Shown piece by piece: positions 44,471 to 57,141 of a DNA stretch of 64,000 nt. Where the stretch lies: the NCBI GenBank assembly GCA_003290165.1, contig QNQO01006969.1, positions 496,001 through 560,000 of the forward strand, given 5' to 3'. The position numbers were made by a program, and so were the translations under genes. The DNA comes from Berberis thunbergii. Lineage: Eukaryota; Streptophyta; Magnoliopsida; Ranunculales; Berberidaceae. The number at the start of each line of letters is the position of its first letter. Position 1 is the first letter of the stretch. The notes under the pieces are model-generated. The model was given only the letters and a program-made list of their open reading frames with translations. It did no database searches and was not told where the DNA came from.

Positions 44471-47172
44471 TATTAATTATTAATATTTTTATTTAATTAT
44501 TTATTTTAGAATTGTGATGCTCATACAAATTAATAGTTTGACATGTGATGTTAATCAAACTAATATATATTGTGAAATGACATCTAAATCTACATGTTTC
44601 TGCTGCAGGAGGACAGTAGCTAATCTTATTAGCAATAGTTTGACAGGTGATGTTGCTGAACGGGTTGCTATGCGTGAAGCTAATAAGTTACCCTTCCTTG
44701 GGGTGTAACTGCTACCTAAGCTTAAATATTACTTTTATTTCACTCATTTTATCCAAGTATTTAATGCTAGGCAGTTCAGTTTTAGAGCGTAGTTTTATAA
44801 TGTCTTAGTTATTCAATTTCACTAGAACAAACGCTTTACATCTAATAGCACTTCTCACTGTAAAATGAGGACCTTTAAATCCATTGAGTTGTGTCAAGAA
44901 ATCAAAATTGCTAGCTGTCAACATCTTACTTGCACTCTATTAAATAACCCATTTTTTATAGACACTCATCCAGGATCTACCTAAATGGTTTCCTGATTAT
45001 GCCATCGAAGGATAGATTTTTGCCTTGATTGAACCAACTGGATCACAAGTACCATATGGATTTTTGCATTGATTGAACCAACTGGATCACAAGTACTCAT
45101 CCAGGATCTACCTAAATGTTGCTAAAGAATCCAGTGAAGCAATAGCTCATCCTCAGGTATTACTGGTCATTGTCTTTGGTTTTGTTTAAGCTCATAGTAT
45201 ACAGTTCTAGAAATGCTTACATTTGCTTAATCTGATTAATTATGGTCTTTGATTGCCATCTCAATGAAGATATCATCTCAACTTAAAAAATATTGAGAAG
45301 ATTGTTGCCTCCTAGAGGGACTAAAGTGCATGCATCCTTATAAACAAGAATCTACAGTATATAATGGGAGTTCCCCTTAGGAGCACTGAACCCATGTCTC
45401 TTCGTCATGATTTTTGTAATGCCCAAAATACCCTCCCAACTCATTTATATTTTACAATAAAAACCAATAGGTAAGTGAAAAGGATCAGGGTATTTTTGTA
45501 ACTTAAATTTAAAAACTTTTATATACCATTTTACCCTATCCAATTTAGATTATTTACGATCAAAACTCGTCACTCTCAAATATTTTAAATTATAGCTAAC
45601 CTCCTAACATAATTTATTTATAGCTCTTCAATTACTTATAAATTATAAAAAGGCCCTCACATCTATTTTTTTCCTTCAAAATCAGCCCCTATAAACTCAT
45701 TAATTCCACCTAGGCCCCATATATAATTTATTTGAAGCCTCAAATTATCTAGAAATTATAAAATCCTCTTACATCTAGCTTTTGGATTTTTCATTTTACC
45801 CTTAACATTTCATACTTTTACAATCAAAATCAGCTCTTCTCAAACATTGAATAATTATACCATGCTCCTAACATAAATTATTTGAAGCCCCTTATTTATT
45901 TATAAATTATATATATGCCCTTAAAGTTATATATAATTATTTTGTTTACAAATTTAATAATAATTTTGTTTCTTATTATTAAATTGTTGTGATAAAATAA
46001 GAAATAGTGAATCTTTGCACATGTAGGACGTGTCGACACCCTAGTATATGTAATGAGCAAATAATCACCTCATCTTTAGCTAGACGGGGATTATAGAGTG
46101 TCTCTTTTCTTACGGTTCTGACCTGAAATCAAGTAGACATCTGCTCAAACATCTGTTTTGAGCATATGCATTTCACATATAACCTAAAATTTTTGTTATC
46201 AACTGATATCTTACCAAAAAACCTTTGTAGTCATGCGCAGGATAGAGTAATGTATCTTTTGGTAGCGTGAAAATCTGATAAACAAATAAATAAATAAAAA
46301 AATCAATTGCTAGAATAAACATGTAAGGTTTGCCAGACACATGCAGCAGGTAATTCCACTTTTACAAGAAAGCTATGCCCTAATCTGATAATGTACTGAA
46401 TTATACAGCTGACGCGAATTTCCACCCTGCATGAGACATTATGGAAAAAAATAAATTAATTTCAACTTGGAACAGGAAATTTGATGAACATTTGCCGATA
46501 ATAACAAATAATGATCTCAAGACTGCTTACAAGGATAGACAAAAATGCCTAAAATAAAACAACCATTAAATATGTAAATTTCTTAATGGTATACTTTGAT
46601 TCTCAAGGCTTGGTTTTGGCATCCTCACATGTTTTCGAGGCATTGAGCGCTGAGGGAGATAGTTTAAATTTGACATAATTGCACCCTTTTCAACAGTTTG
46701 GTGCGTAAAACGATTAATATTTTCTTTTCAAACAAAACAAAAACCCTTTCCATATACTTTTACATGACTTTCTAGCTGTACTTATCCACTAACAATATTT
46801 GTAAAATGAAGATCTATTTTGATTTTTTATTTTCCTATAGGAAGAAAATTTTAAGCAAGCATATAATTTTATAGTAACGTACTTTAGCTACAATGGGTCT
46901 TGCAACAAGATAGTACAATTGATGAATGATGACTTTTTAAACATAAAGTCAACAACAAATTAAACATTTTTTCATAGCCTTCTCAGCGGAACCTGCTTAG
47001 GTAATTATGTAAGAGCAATGTCTTTGTAATAGCTGGAAAGTGAACGCTCAAATAAAAGAATGCTATGATTTAACCTTGCATATGATTAGGAGTGACACGA
47101 ACCTGGTAATGCAGGGTTCAATATAATGGACAATGTAACAATATTATTTGGGTGGAAGAAAATACTACATAA
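44471..47172. other. AT-rich stretch without a recognisable gene
   Basis: 45440-45930 holds three diverged copies of a ~110-150-bp unit with CTAACATAATTTATTTGAAG. 44997-45115 has a short direct duplication of ATTGAACCAACTGGATCACA. An exon-like piece at 44607-44708 (RRTVANLISNSLTGDVAERV) follows a TGCAG but is unrecognised. Confidence 0.4.
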
Positions 47173-47960
47173 CTGATGCATCTGAATCCAGTCACCTAGA
47201 GATCTGACCTGCAAAACAAGGTTAGATTGCCAAAAGACCACATTTTTGTGGTCAAAGGCAGTCCAATGCTTAAGTCAATCAATATGTGAGAGAAAACTAA
47301 ATTTGGACAAAATATAGTTCAATTGCATTTGCATACCTTTCGTCGAATGTTCTATTTACCTTATATAACGTCTCTCATTAATTCTCTGCATGACTTAAGC
47401 ATATAAGGTGTGATGAGAGAGGCGTTCTTTGAGGTACGTCCTTGGGGAGTGATTCCCACCATGACTTGGATCCTTTGCAATCACACGTACCTCAATGAAG
47501 GAAGAGATACGTTGGGCTTGGATACAGGCCTTTGGTTACAATCTATTATCAAGGGCCCTTATGGGCTTTCATGATTGAGACTGCCTTTTCGAGCTCTTGG
47601 GTCAGGCCTGTTATCCGTTTTGAGTTTTAAATGCATGCTCCTCGTGATGGATGATCTTTGCCACGTGTACGGTCGTGATTAGAGTCTTATTTGATGTATC
47701 ATTAGCAACTCCCTCTAGTCAGTGGGCATGCTTGCATGGCCACTAACTATACGGCGGTTGGCTTTTTGACTTCATCATTGTTTTTCTGCACAACATTAAA
47801 TGTTGTTAACAGTGATCGATATGGTTTCTACTCTACTGTCCCATTAGCCTATTTATTTCGGCGCAATTTTTGAGATTTCGTACAACCATCATATCTCGCA
47901 CGTCTTCCCATTAGTTGCCTTTTCGTTGCCCAACCCTATAATAGGGTGGGGGAGATATGT
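47173..47960 (-). repeat. LTR of a Tat-type gypsy element, minus orientation
   Basis: The left border TGATGCATC is the LTR terminus, because the same end (ACACATCA, inverted) is followed by a primer-site-like sequence at 62829. The segment 47173-47620 is an inverted copy (roughly 80%) of 62251-62823. The right border is not fixed; the antisense ORF starts at about 48105. By position it is the 3' LTR of the minus-strand element that extends to 62.2 kb. Confidence 0.65.
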
Positions 47961-48104
47961 GTTTCTTTCTTTACACTATCTCCATTTTCAAAGCTTTTTT
48001 TCTCACTTTCTTCATTCTCTATCTTGCACAATTCCTTTTTCGTGGCTTTTAACAGAGTTTTGAGTGGGGTGGAACTTGTTGTTTGTGAGGCGATCTTTGA
48101 ACCT
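47961..48104. other. polypyrimidine-rich spacer (minus-strand PPT region)
   Basis: TTTTTTTCTCACTTTCTTCA (about 47993-48012) would be a purine tract on the minus strand, as expected next to a 3' LTR. Confidence 0.35.
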
Positions 48105-48595
48105 AGACAGGTTAATCAAGGAACTTTAGACAATGTTTGTCATACATTTTCTCCCGTCTAATATGGATATTGTTTTGCCAAGGGCCGATGAGAGCTCTAC
48201 TCGTCCGAGGCCTAGTTATATTACTCTTTATCCTCTCATGTTCAGGTTTGGTGTTCCAGATATATTTTGGTGGTATTTGGTTTTTATTGGCATATCTCCT
48301 TCTCAGATGGATCCCAATGGTTGTCGTGTGATTGCAACCATGGTGTGAGCTGTTCATTCTAACATTCATTTGATCGAGAAGATGTTGCACTATGTGGTGA
48401 AGCTTATGGTGAGCACGAGTCGTATCTGCTTTCTCCATTCACCTTCTTGTTTTGGGAAGCTTAAGGACAATTACACGTCTTCAACATGGCCTTAGTTTTA
48501 TGCTTCCATGGACTCCGGATATTTTAGGCTTGACAATCGGCACATTTTACGAACGTTTCGGGAACCCGTGAAGTGTGCTAAACTTGTAGCACCCA
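48105..48595 (+). pseudogene. antisense ORF of Tat-type element, N-terminal part
   Basis: Open, partly shifted sequence reading RPSYITLYPLMFRFGVPDIF, then WWYLVFIGISPSQMDPNGCR and a KMLHYVVKLM block. This is the same class as the ORF at 18300 (PF04195-type protein), coded opposite to pol. Stops (48346-48348 and later) break it, and about 48596 it is replaced by an insert. Confidence 0.55.
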
Positions 48596-51500
48596 GACTT
48601 TTTTAATAATAATAAAAATTTATGTGCCTAAAGTTCATTTGAAATTGCATTTTAAAAATCTTACTTTATTTGCCAAGTTGTATTTTTCAAAATTCACTTA
48701 ACTATCTTACTTTTCAAATCTCAGGAGAGGTTCCATTTAAGGAATGTATAACGACCTCATTTTTCGAAATTGCCAAAATTGTATTATCTCCGCATTTCGA
48801 CTTCAATATATATATATATATATTATAGTTATAAATATTCTCACATAATGTATATTTATAGTTTATAAATAATGCAGGGGTTTAAAAAATGATTTTAGTG
48901 GTAGATGAAATTAATAAGGGGCATAAATAATTACTTTAGGCTTGGACCCAATTATAAGATTTGGACTTGGGACACGGGTTCCTTATGTTTGAGATTGGTT
49001 ATTTTTATTTTTATTTTTATTTTTATTTTTATTTTTATGTTCCAATTCTTTTACTAAACAATGGGAGGAAGAGAAAGAAAATTAAATGAAGGGGAAGAGG
49101 AAGGGAAGCAATGAAGAAGAAAGAAAGGAAGATAACTTTCTCTGATCCGTACAAAAAATAACGAGGGAAGAGGATTGTTTCCGGTGATCGGTAAGTGGCA
49201 CGAAACGGTGGTTTTATTACAGGCACATAATTTCCAGCTATCTGAATGGATGGGTCAGCTGTTTTGGAAATTGGATGTTGGCGATCACAATTTACCAAAG
49301 TTGATTCTATGGCATCTAAAGCCATGGCTGTAGCCTTTTGGAGCAAAATCCATCGTGGGCATATCTCTGAATCAAAAGAAGTGCTTATTTTGGGTTTTGG
49401 CTTGAAGAAATTTGGTAAGTGGTATTGGGTTGTTGTTTGGGAAATGGAGAATTGATGGTGACTGAAAAAGAAAATACAATTTGGGTCTCTTCTATGTGTT
49501 AGTTATTATTAGACCTCTTCAAGTTGAGAGATTTTGAAGAAGTAAAGCAACAACCTAGTAGCCATAATATCTTATGACGAAGATATCATGTTTGATTGTG
49601 AATAGGGGTGTAATAGCCCTGCTTCTTTTGATTCTGCAAATTGGTTAATCTTTTCAATGTGTGAGAGAGAGAAATAGCTATTTCTATAACCCCTATTTCT
49701 ACGATGTCTGGTATTGTGCCGGGTGGTACCAGCTATCTCCATGCACATCTACGATGTCGTAGAAAAGTTCTTCTATAACTGATACAGAGAGATGTGAAGA
49801 AAAAAAACATAAAGAGAGAGAGAGAGAGAGAGAAAATATAAGAGAAGAGAACAAGGGGTGGCACATGTGTGGGGGCATGAGTATGTGCCATGTTATGTTA
49901 TATTGAGTTTTCTTCATTCTCCTTTATATATATATATATATTTTGCATGAATTTAAGAATGTTGGGTTTGTTGATTATATATGAAATTTGTGAGAATTGT
50001 GAATTTAAAAACGTTGGGTTTGTTAATTAAATCCGAAATTTGTGAGAATTTTCCCTCTTTCTGTGAATGTCTTTTTAAGCAATGGATTTTGTTTAATCTT
50101 GATATTCTATTATGGATTTTGATATTTGCTTTTGTTTTAATTGTTATTGTGTTTTATGTTAATAGCTTTATTGAGGGTGTAGTTTAGCTATAATTTTGAT
50201 TAGTTCAAATTAGTTCAATGGGTGTTGTAATTAAGCTCCATTTGATAACATTTTTTGGTATGTTTCAATGATAGTTTAGTTGTATGTTGGTTTAGTGATT
50301 CATTAGCCTCAAATGTTTCGTTTGACTTTATGCTCACTTTTGTTGAACTTTTAGTTGTGCATGTGTTTGGGTGAGTTTTGTCATATTTTTTTTATGTGAA
50401 TTTCATTGCATATCATTGTCCCTTTTTTTTTTATAATCATTGTCTCTTTTTAAACACCATTATGCATCCTAATCTATTGTTTTGTTATGTCATCTTAATC
50501 TATTGATTAATATTTTCTTTGTGCAATTATAGGATGTGAATGTGTGGCTATTGTTTTATTGAGAATACTGAATGAATGCACTTGATGTGTCGGACTTGAA
50601 ACAGTCTAAATTTATGATATAAAAGTGTCTAATTTTTGTTTTATGAGCATTGTTACTAAATGTTTGGCTTGAGAATTTATCCATGAAATTGTTATATTTT
50701 CCCAAAAGAATGGAGGATTTATTTATGAATGACAGTATCATTGTGAAAGAATTTTGAGATATCATAATAAGTAATACTGATAACTTTGAGTCCTTAAACT
50801 TAATCACCTAGAATTAGATAACTTAAAACTACTACCACATCTCTTGTGTTTATGTTTTTCCTCCCTTAAAGAGAAACTAAGTAATCTTCGGGTTGGGTCT
50901 TACGAAGTAGGGCGTCAATTTCTTATTAGAAACTAAGTAAACCTCGGGTTCGTTCTTGTGGAAAGGGGTGGTTTTTGAAATGCCTAAAGTAGGCTTGATT
51001 ATTTATCCATAAAAAATGTAACGTGACTTATGTGCATTGATAACCCAATAATGGTTTTTTGTTACTCATATAGTTAGGAGTATCCAGTGATACATGTCCG
51101 CATGTGATGTGTCCTCACTTAGACATGAATTACGGAAAAGTTCTTTATATGAGAGAGACATATGGGTATGTATGTTCGACCTAGAAGTGGTGCGAATGTG
51201 GTATCGTCTAAATGATCAATTCAATAACAATGATTAATATACTTAAGTCAAATAATGTATGAATACATCTGTATTAATTGAGAAATCGTGATTTTTTGTA
51301 AAATTATATACCCGTGTTTCTAACAAATTCTTGGCAGGATGACAAGTTCACTAATATTTATGAGGGTTTGACTTGCCATAATCAACCTCTACAATGTAAG
51401 ATAAGTAAATAAATATTTTCTTATTAGAATGACACATTTGCCTCTTTGAGGAACTACATATCTTGGAAATGTCAATTTATTATGTATGTAATTTTTATTT

Positions 51501-51830
51501 TATAACATGTACTTATTTTATTTGCTAGAGGTGGAGATTACTCATATCAATTGAATTGCGTACCCAATTGAGTTTTTGCTTCTTAGGTACATTCATTTTG
51601 GAATTTAGTCGATTAGTTTTATCTCAGGTTTAGTGATTTTTGGCAAATGCTATTGAAGTTCAGTTAGTGGGGCCAACATTGTCAAAGAATTCCTAGTAAG
51701 ATTTTTTTTTAGTTTGTTTCAATTTTCTAAATTATGTCTCAGTTGTTTCTCCTAAATGTTATTATGTTATCGCATTTCAAGCCCCAAATTTGGGTGAAAC
51801 GGATAAACCTACGTGGATATAAAGATTCTC
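48596..51830. mobile_element. unidentified ~3.2-kb insertion
   Basis: Begins near TGTAGCACCCAGAC and interrupts the antisense ORF. It holds a TTTTA pentanucleotide run (48993-49040), a GA run (49814-49834), AT runs and AT-rich noncoding sequence. No transposase or pol motif was recognised; 49035-49455 has short open frames of unknown meaning on both strands. Borders are approximate. Confidence 0.35.
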
Positions 51831-51835
51831 GTTTT

Positions 51836-53615
51836 CTAAAAAATCGGGGCATGATAAAACAGCATCTTACGGCAACCTAGCAAGGAGTTTGTGAACGGTT
51901 TCTCGCTCTTCCTCGTGTTGCCTTGGAGGATTTTCTTGATGTGGATTTCGTCGAGCGTAGTGGTTTGTACACTATGAACGACGTGGAACATGTTGTGTTT
52001 CTTGAGCATTGAAATTCTAAAGTCACTATTGCTCATGCTGGCAATGTCGTCATTTCTGATGAGGTGGAGGAACATTTTGCTTATGTTAGCATTGATGGGA
52101 AAGTAAGCTCCGTTAAGAAAGTTATGGATTTTGATGCTCTTGTTGTTGGTGGTGGTGTTGGTTCGACCACCAAGAAGAGGAAGGCCCCTAGGCCTGCCAG
52201 CCTGTAAAAAAAATGGTGATTAGTTCTAGTTGTGTTCCAAAGCGAAAACGACTTACTGGTTATGCTCAAGGGGCTACTCAGGATTTTTCACGTCCGAGTT
52301 CTACTGGTAAAGGTGATGAAGACGGTGTTCGTCTTACTGCTAGGGAGGCTGAAGAGCTTAATCGAGCTATGGAGAGAAGTAAGGTGGAGGTCTCACGTCT
52401 GTTGGACAAGTATGAGATAACCCTCATCTCTACTCACGGCATGCTCGATCTTGCCAAGTTTTCAGATGATAATCCTTGTGTCATCAATAATTGGATGATG
52501 CAACTTACCAAGGAGTTGTTCGTATTCCAAATTGCACAAAGATCATAGCTGACTTTGACTAAAACCCTATTTTTTTTACGAGGGTGAAGTTGACTATGGT
52601 CAGAGTTCCAAGTCTCCTTCTCCAACTCATGCTGCTGATGTAGCGAAGTTTTCTGCTTCTTCTTCTGTTTGTCACATGCCTGCCATTGTTGTCCCAAAAA
52701 ATAAAGGTAAGAGTGGTACTTTCGCGATCACCCCCGTTCTGATTGTCAATCCGGGTACCAAAAGCGGGTCTTCAATTCATCTGGATCGCACTGTCCTTCA
52801 ACCATAGATTGGTTGGAAGCAGCCTGACCCTGGAGATATTCATATCAACTCGGAGAAGTTCAATTGGCTCTCTAAGATAGACATTGAAGATAGTTAATGT
52901 AATCTAATTGTCTTGTGGCATAAGCATTTGGTTGAGATTGTCCCGATGCCAGTGCTTCATCCTAATGATCACCTCGACCAATGTCATAAGCATATAATGG
53001 AAGGGATGAATCATCTTACTTATGCTGGGATGATGGGGTCGGATTACAAGGTTGCACGTGATCATGTGGTGGTCGTAGAGAGGAATATGGTGGGCTTCGT
53101 TGAAGGAAGCAGGGTCTGTCTGGGACAAGTTTGTTGTTGAACTTGAAACCTTAAAGAAGGAAATGAATAGGTTGTGAAATCGGCTGGATGTTGTTGAGAG
53201 AGAGTTGTTCAAAAAGAAGGTTGATCATGATGAAGCAATGCGTACTGCATATGAGCTTCTACTTGTCGGAAGACCACTGAGGAACGAGTAAGTCAACTGA
53301 CCATTGCTAAAGCGAAAACTTCTTAAAGGCTTTCCACAATTGAAGGAAAAATTTGTGTCGATGGAGAATGAGCTTTCAACAGTTACGAATAGGTGTAGGG
53401 TTGCAAAAGCAGTGGACTAGAAAAGGGTCATCGATGAATAGATTGACATTATTGACTTTATTTAATCAGAAGAGGGTCGTGGTATGTCAAAGTATCGTGC
53501 CTTGGCTGACCAAGTCTTTGTGGATGATGACGATGAGGAATGCATGTAGGCTCCGCCAAGTGACTCGACTGACGAAGGTCAACCGTCTTCTCCTTTCTCC
53601 GATCATGTTGATGTC
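51836..53615 (+). pseudogene. antisense ORF of Tat-type element, central part
   Basis: Frames with gaps: 51836-52200 (VERSGLYTMNDVEHVVFLEH), 52213-52548 (VRLTAREAEELNRAMERSKV), 52900-53250 (AGMMGSDYKVARDHVVVVER, heptad-rich) and 53353-53615. Coiled-coil heptads near 53130-53400 match the second half of the ORF at 18300-20243. It continues into the hAT insertions at 53616. Confidence 0.5.
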
Positions 53616-53623
53616 GTCGAAAC

Positions 53624-54886
53624 TAAAGGTGGGCAACAATTCCGGTTTCGACCCGATTCGTCCCAGAATGTATGGTCCCGACTCGGTTCAAATCGGGAAC
53701 AACTAGTTGTTTTCATTTTATTCCTAGTCTTGGACCGGTTCGAATCGGACGGAATCAACTCTTCCCAATTTATTCCCGGACCGTTCCGATTCGTCCCAGT
53801 ATTAAAGCCCACCCCAATTCAACAAAAGCCCACCCCATTTAGAAATCCTAATACTTTTCTCCTCCCTTTTTCTTCTGATCTTCTTTATCTCCGTCCATCT
53901 GCATCTCCCACTGAAGTACTAGTTTACTTGTAGGGGGAGACAACATTGCACCACTTGACTGTAGAGAAAAGCACTCACTCTTCTTCGCTTTCCGATTTTG
54001 CACTTTGAACCCATTCAATGAAGGGCTTCATATTCTTCCAGCTCTGAGAAACCTTTTTTCTTCTAGGTCACTTCTTTGGAGAAACCTTTCTCAATTCCCA
54101 CAAAGAGGGCATCAAAGAGAGATTCATGTCCTCTGATGGAGAACAATTTCATCAATGATTGTCCCACTTCACCTAATTGTAACTATAATCTCACCCCTAT
54201 TTTTTTCACATCTTTTTTTTGTTTTGTTTTTCTCTCTGTCTAATTTTTGAAAGTTATTTTGACTTCTTTGTTTACTTTTTGTGGTGGTTTGTAGATGTGC
54301 TAGGCCCCTTAAACCCACATGAGAAGTTCTCCAAATGAAGTCATCTCTTTTTTCAAAACTAAGTCTGACAAACATGCTCATGTATGTGAGCATGGCCATG
54401 CCAGGGTGGGGAGAGGAGCATGTCAAGATCAATTTAACGAGTTTATCATGGATGTTGATAAATGATCCATTCTCACCATTTTGCACAGATTTCCCATTAG
54501 ACTCAACAGTGCCATTGTTGCTAGTCGCAACCACTTTCTTCTTTGGTTTTGGCTTTTTCTCTGGCTCAGTAGTGGTGAGCATGGATCTGCAGTCACGACA
54601 CTTGATTGTTCCTGAATGGTTCAGAAGATAAAGGGGTGAGGGGTGGTGGGCTGATGGATTGGTAGAGAAGAGAAAGCGGGTGGGTGGTGGTTTGGGCTTA
54701 GGCTTGGGCTTGTTTTCTTAACCGAGATGGCATGGTTCTGACTCGGACCGTCCAGTTTCAAACCGGTCCGGGATCAACCAGGTCTCCCGAAAAAATGTGT
54801 TATCCCGGACTGTTTCGGTCTCGTTTCACTGGACTGGAATTGGGATAGGCCCAATCCCGGACAGACTCGAACCATACCCCTCCCTA
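53624..54886. mobile_element. non-autonomous hAT element with unrelated cargo
   Basis: 1,263 bp. Ends TAAAGGTGGGCAACAA on the left and (minus strand) TAGGGAGGGGTATGG on the right; both are followed by CCGG-rich subterminal motifs. 8-bp duplications GTCGAAAC flank it (53616-53623 and 54887-54894). No transposase ORF. The interior (53.82-54.72 kb) has unrelated sequence including a minus-strand open frame. Confidence 0.85.
54169..54650 (-). pseudogene. unrecognised gene-like fragment inside the hAT element
   Basis: Minus-strand open frame from about 54640 with GTIKCRDCRSMLTTTEPEKK, then a Lys-rich basic run (KPKPKKKVVATSNN) and INIHDKLVKLIL. A Cys-X-X-Cys pair and the basic stretch suggest coding origin, but I do not recognise the family. 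It could be a host exon carried by the element, or chance. Confidence 0.3.
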
Positions 54887-54894
54887 GTCGAAAC

Positions 54895-55329
54895 TAGGAC
54901 TGAACAAAAAATCGATCAAACCGACTAAATCGACCGAACCGATCAGAATCAAACCGATTGGTTAAATTCAGTTTGGATCGGTTTCGGTTTTAAAAAATTC
55001 AAAACCGAAGTGGTCGGTTCGGTTTTCGATTTGTATGTGATTTTAACCGACCAAATCGAACCGATCGAATATATATAATAAATAATATATATTTTATATA
55101 TAAATAATATAATATGTTTAAAATAGTTGGTCGGTTCGGTTTTATTTCGGTTTTGGTTCGATTTTAGTCGGTTCGGTTACGGTTTGCATAAATTAGAATA
55201 GGTTCGGTTTCAGATTGGTTTTGTTAATGGTCGGTTCGGTTTTGGTTTGAAAATTTTAAAACCGACCTAGGTCGGTTCGGTTCACGGTTTAGGTGAAAAA
55301 TCGAATCGATGGTTCGATTTTCAGCCCTA
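54895..55329. mobile_element. hAT MITE with GGTCGGTTCGG repeats
   Basis: 435 bp. The left end is TAGGACTGAACAAAAAATCG; the right end on the minus strand is TAGGGCTGAAAATCGAACC. GTCGAAAC flanks both sides (54887-54894, 55330-55337). The interior is made of direct and inverted ACCGAACCGA/TCGGTTCGGT motifs around an AT-rich centre. No ORF. Confidence 0.9.
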
Positions 55330-55337
55330 GTCGAAAC

Positions 55338-55635
55338 CTTGTCTCATTTGACCAAACTTGTCGGTGGAAATAAAGTTCCACCACCATCTACTGAAGAGAA
55401 GAGTCTGACTCCTTCTGAAGAGAAGAGTCTGACTCCTTCTGAAGATAAGACTTCATCTCCGACCGCTGATCATACTGCTGAAGTCAATGCTCAACCTCTT
55501 CCAATTTTCCCTGCTTTGATTATCTCCTTTCCAACTATTGTATCTTCCTCCACAAATGTAATCGAAAAGAAAATCAATGGAAATCTCTTTTTGTTTATAC
55601 ATTGTGTGTTTTTTGTTTCTTTGTCTTTTTCGTAG
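55338..55635 (+). pseudogene. antisense ORF of Tat-type element, C-terminal part
   Basis: Starts in the frame that precedes the hAT insertions (LSHLTKLVGG) and continues with a direct repeat of EEKSLTPSE and a Pro-rich tail to a stop at 55633-55635. If both hAT elements and the extra target copies are discounted, the frame ending ...VDVVET at 53624 joins this one without a break. Confidence 0.6.
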
Positions 55636-55639
55636 TGAT

Positions 55640-56870
55640 CGTTTTCTGATCTGCATGTCTATGTTTATATACCGTGTCTTTGAAAATTGTCGTAGCTTGA
55701 CTTTTAACGTCTAGGCTACCCTTGTGATCTAATCGTAGACAATAAATATAGTCTGACTTTGTCATTCTAGTTTCGTATATCTCTTCGTCTAACTTAGTAG
55801 TTTATACTTGGCCAAATTCATGCTTCTGAACTTGCTTCTTAATTGTTTGTGACTTTTGATTGAGTATAACTTAATCGTCCTGACTTGTTAGACGTACTCC
55901 TTGGTCCCATATGGTGGTCGGATTATAGGCTTTGCGACTAAGTTTGACGTAGACGTCTTGTCTTCTTTAAGTACACTTTGATGTTTGGCATTTGGTCAAG
56001 CCATAAGATTTTTTTAGAAAATTTGACTTATACATCCAAACTTATTAAATATACTTCATGGTCTGACATGTTTGTTGGACTGTAGAGTTACGAGTAAGTC
56101 TGACTTATATGTCCAGACTTATTGAATATACTTCGTGATCCAACATATTTGTTGGCCAGAAGATTCACGAGTAAGTATGACTTATACGTCCAAACTTATT
56201 GAATATACTTCGTGTTTCGACATGTTTGTCGGCCAGAAGGTTTACGAGTAAGTCTGACTTATAAGTCTAGACTCTTTTAAGTACACATCATAGTTTGACA
56301 TGTTAGTCAGGTTAGAAGATTTACGAGTAAGTCTAACTTATATATCCAAACTTATCGAATATACTTTGTGATCCAACATGGTTGTCGACCAGAAGATTCA
56401 CGAGTAAATCTGACTTATACGTCTAGCCTTATTAAATATACATCATAGTCCAACATGTTTGCGAGTAAGTCCGACTTATATGTTTAGACTTTTAAGTACA
56501 TTTCGTGGTCCGACATGTTGGTTAAGCCAGAAGATTTACTAGTAAGTCTAACTTATATGTCAAGACTTTTAAGTACATTTCGTGGTCCGATGTGTTAATC
56601 GGGTTAGAAGATTTACGAGTAAGTCTGACTTAAACGTTCAAACTTTTTAATACACTTCATTGTCTGACATGTTGTCGGGCCAAAAGATTTACGAGTAAGT
56701 CTAAATTATATATCCAGACTCTAGACTTGTTAAGTTCACTTCATGGTTGATTGGACCAAAGGTTTTATGGGTATGTTTGACTTATTTGTCCTAACTTTTG
56801 TAAGCTTTCTTCGTGGTCTGACATTTTGGTCGGGCTAGAAGGGTTACGAACAAATTCCTAGTCTGACTTT
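55640..56870. repeat. ~77-bp tandem repeats of the Tat-type element
   Basis: The phrase CGAGTAAGTCTGACTTATA recurs at 56091, 56168, 56245, 56324, 56401 and on to about 56825, with 77-79-bp spacing. Each unit also has a form of CCAGACTTATTGAATATACTT, TTCGTGGTCCGACATGTT and GGCCAGAAGATT. Earlier units (55640-56080) are more diverged. Position between pol and the antisense ORF matches the 177-bp array at 21170. Confidence 0.93.
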
Positions 56871-57141
56871 GATGTCCTGGCTATTAAATTGTTGGAACAC
56901 GAGACGAAGGGTTCTTGGGATTTGAAAGTTTATTGATAATACTTCTTCAAGTGTTTGACATTCTAGGGTCTTTTTAGTTGTTCACCCTTTGAATCTTTTA
57001 ACCAGTATGTTCCTGATTTGTTGATTTTCACTATTTTGAATTGTCCTTCCCAATTTGGATTCAGTTTATCCGCGTCTGGTTCTATTGTATTGAGTTGGAC
57101 CTTTTTGAGGACCCAGTCGTTGATGCTAAATGTTCTAGGCT

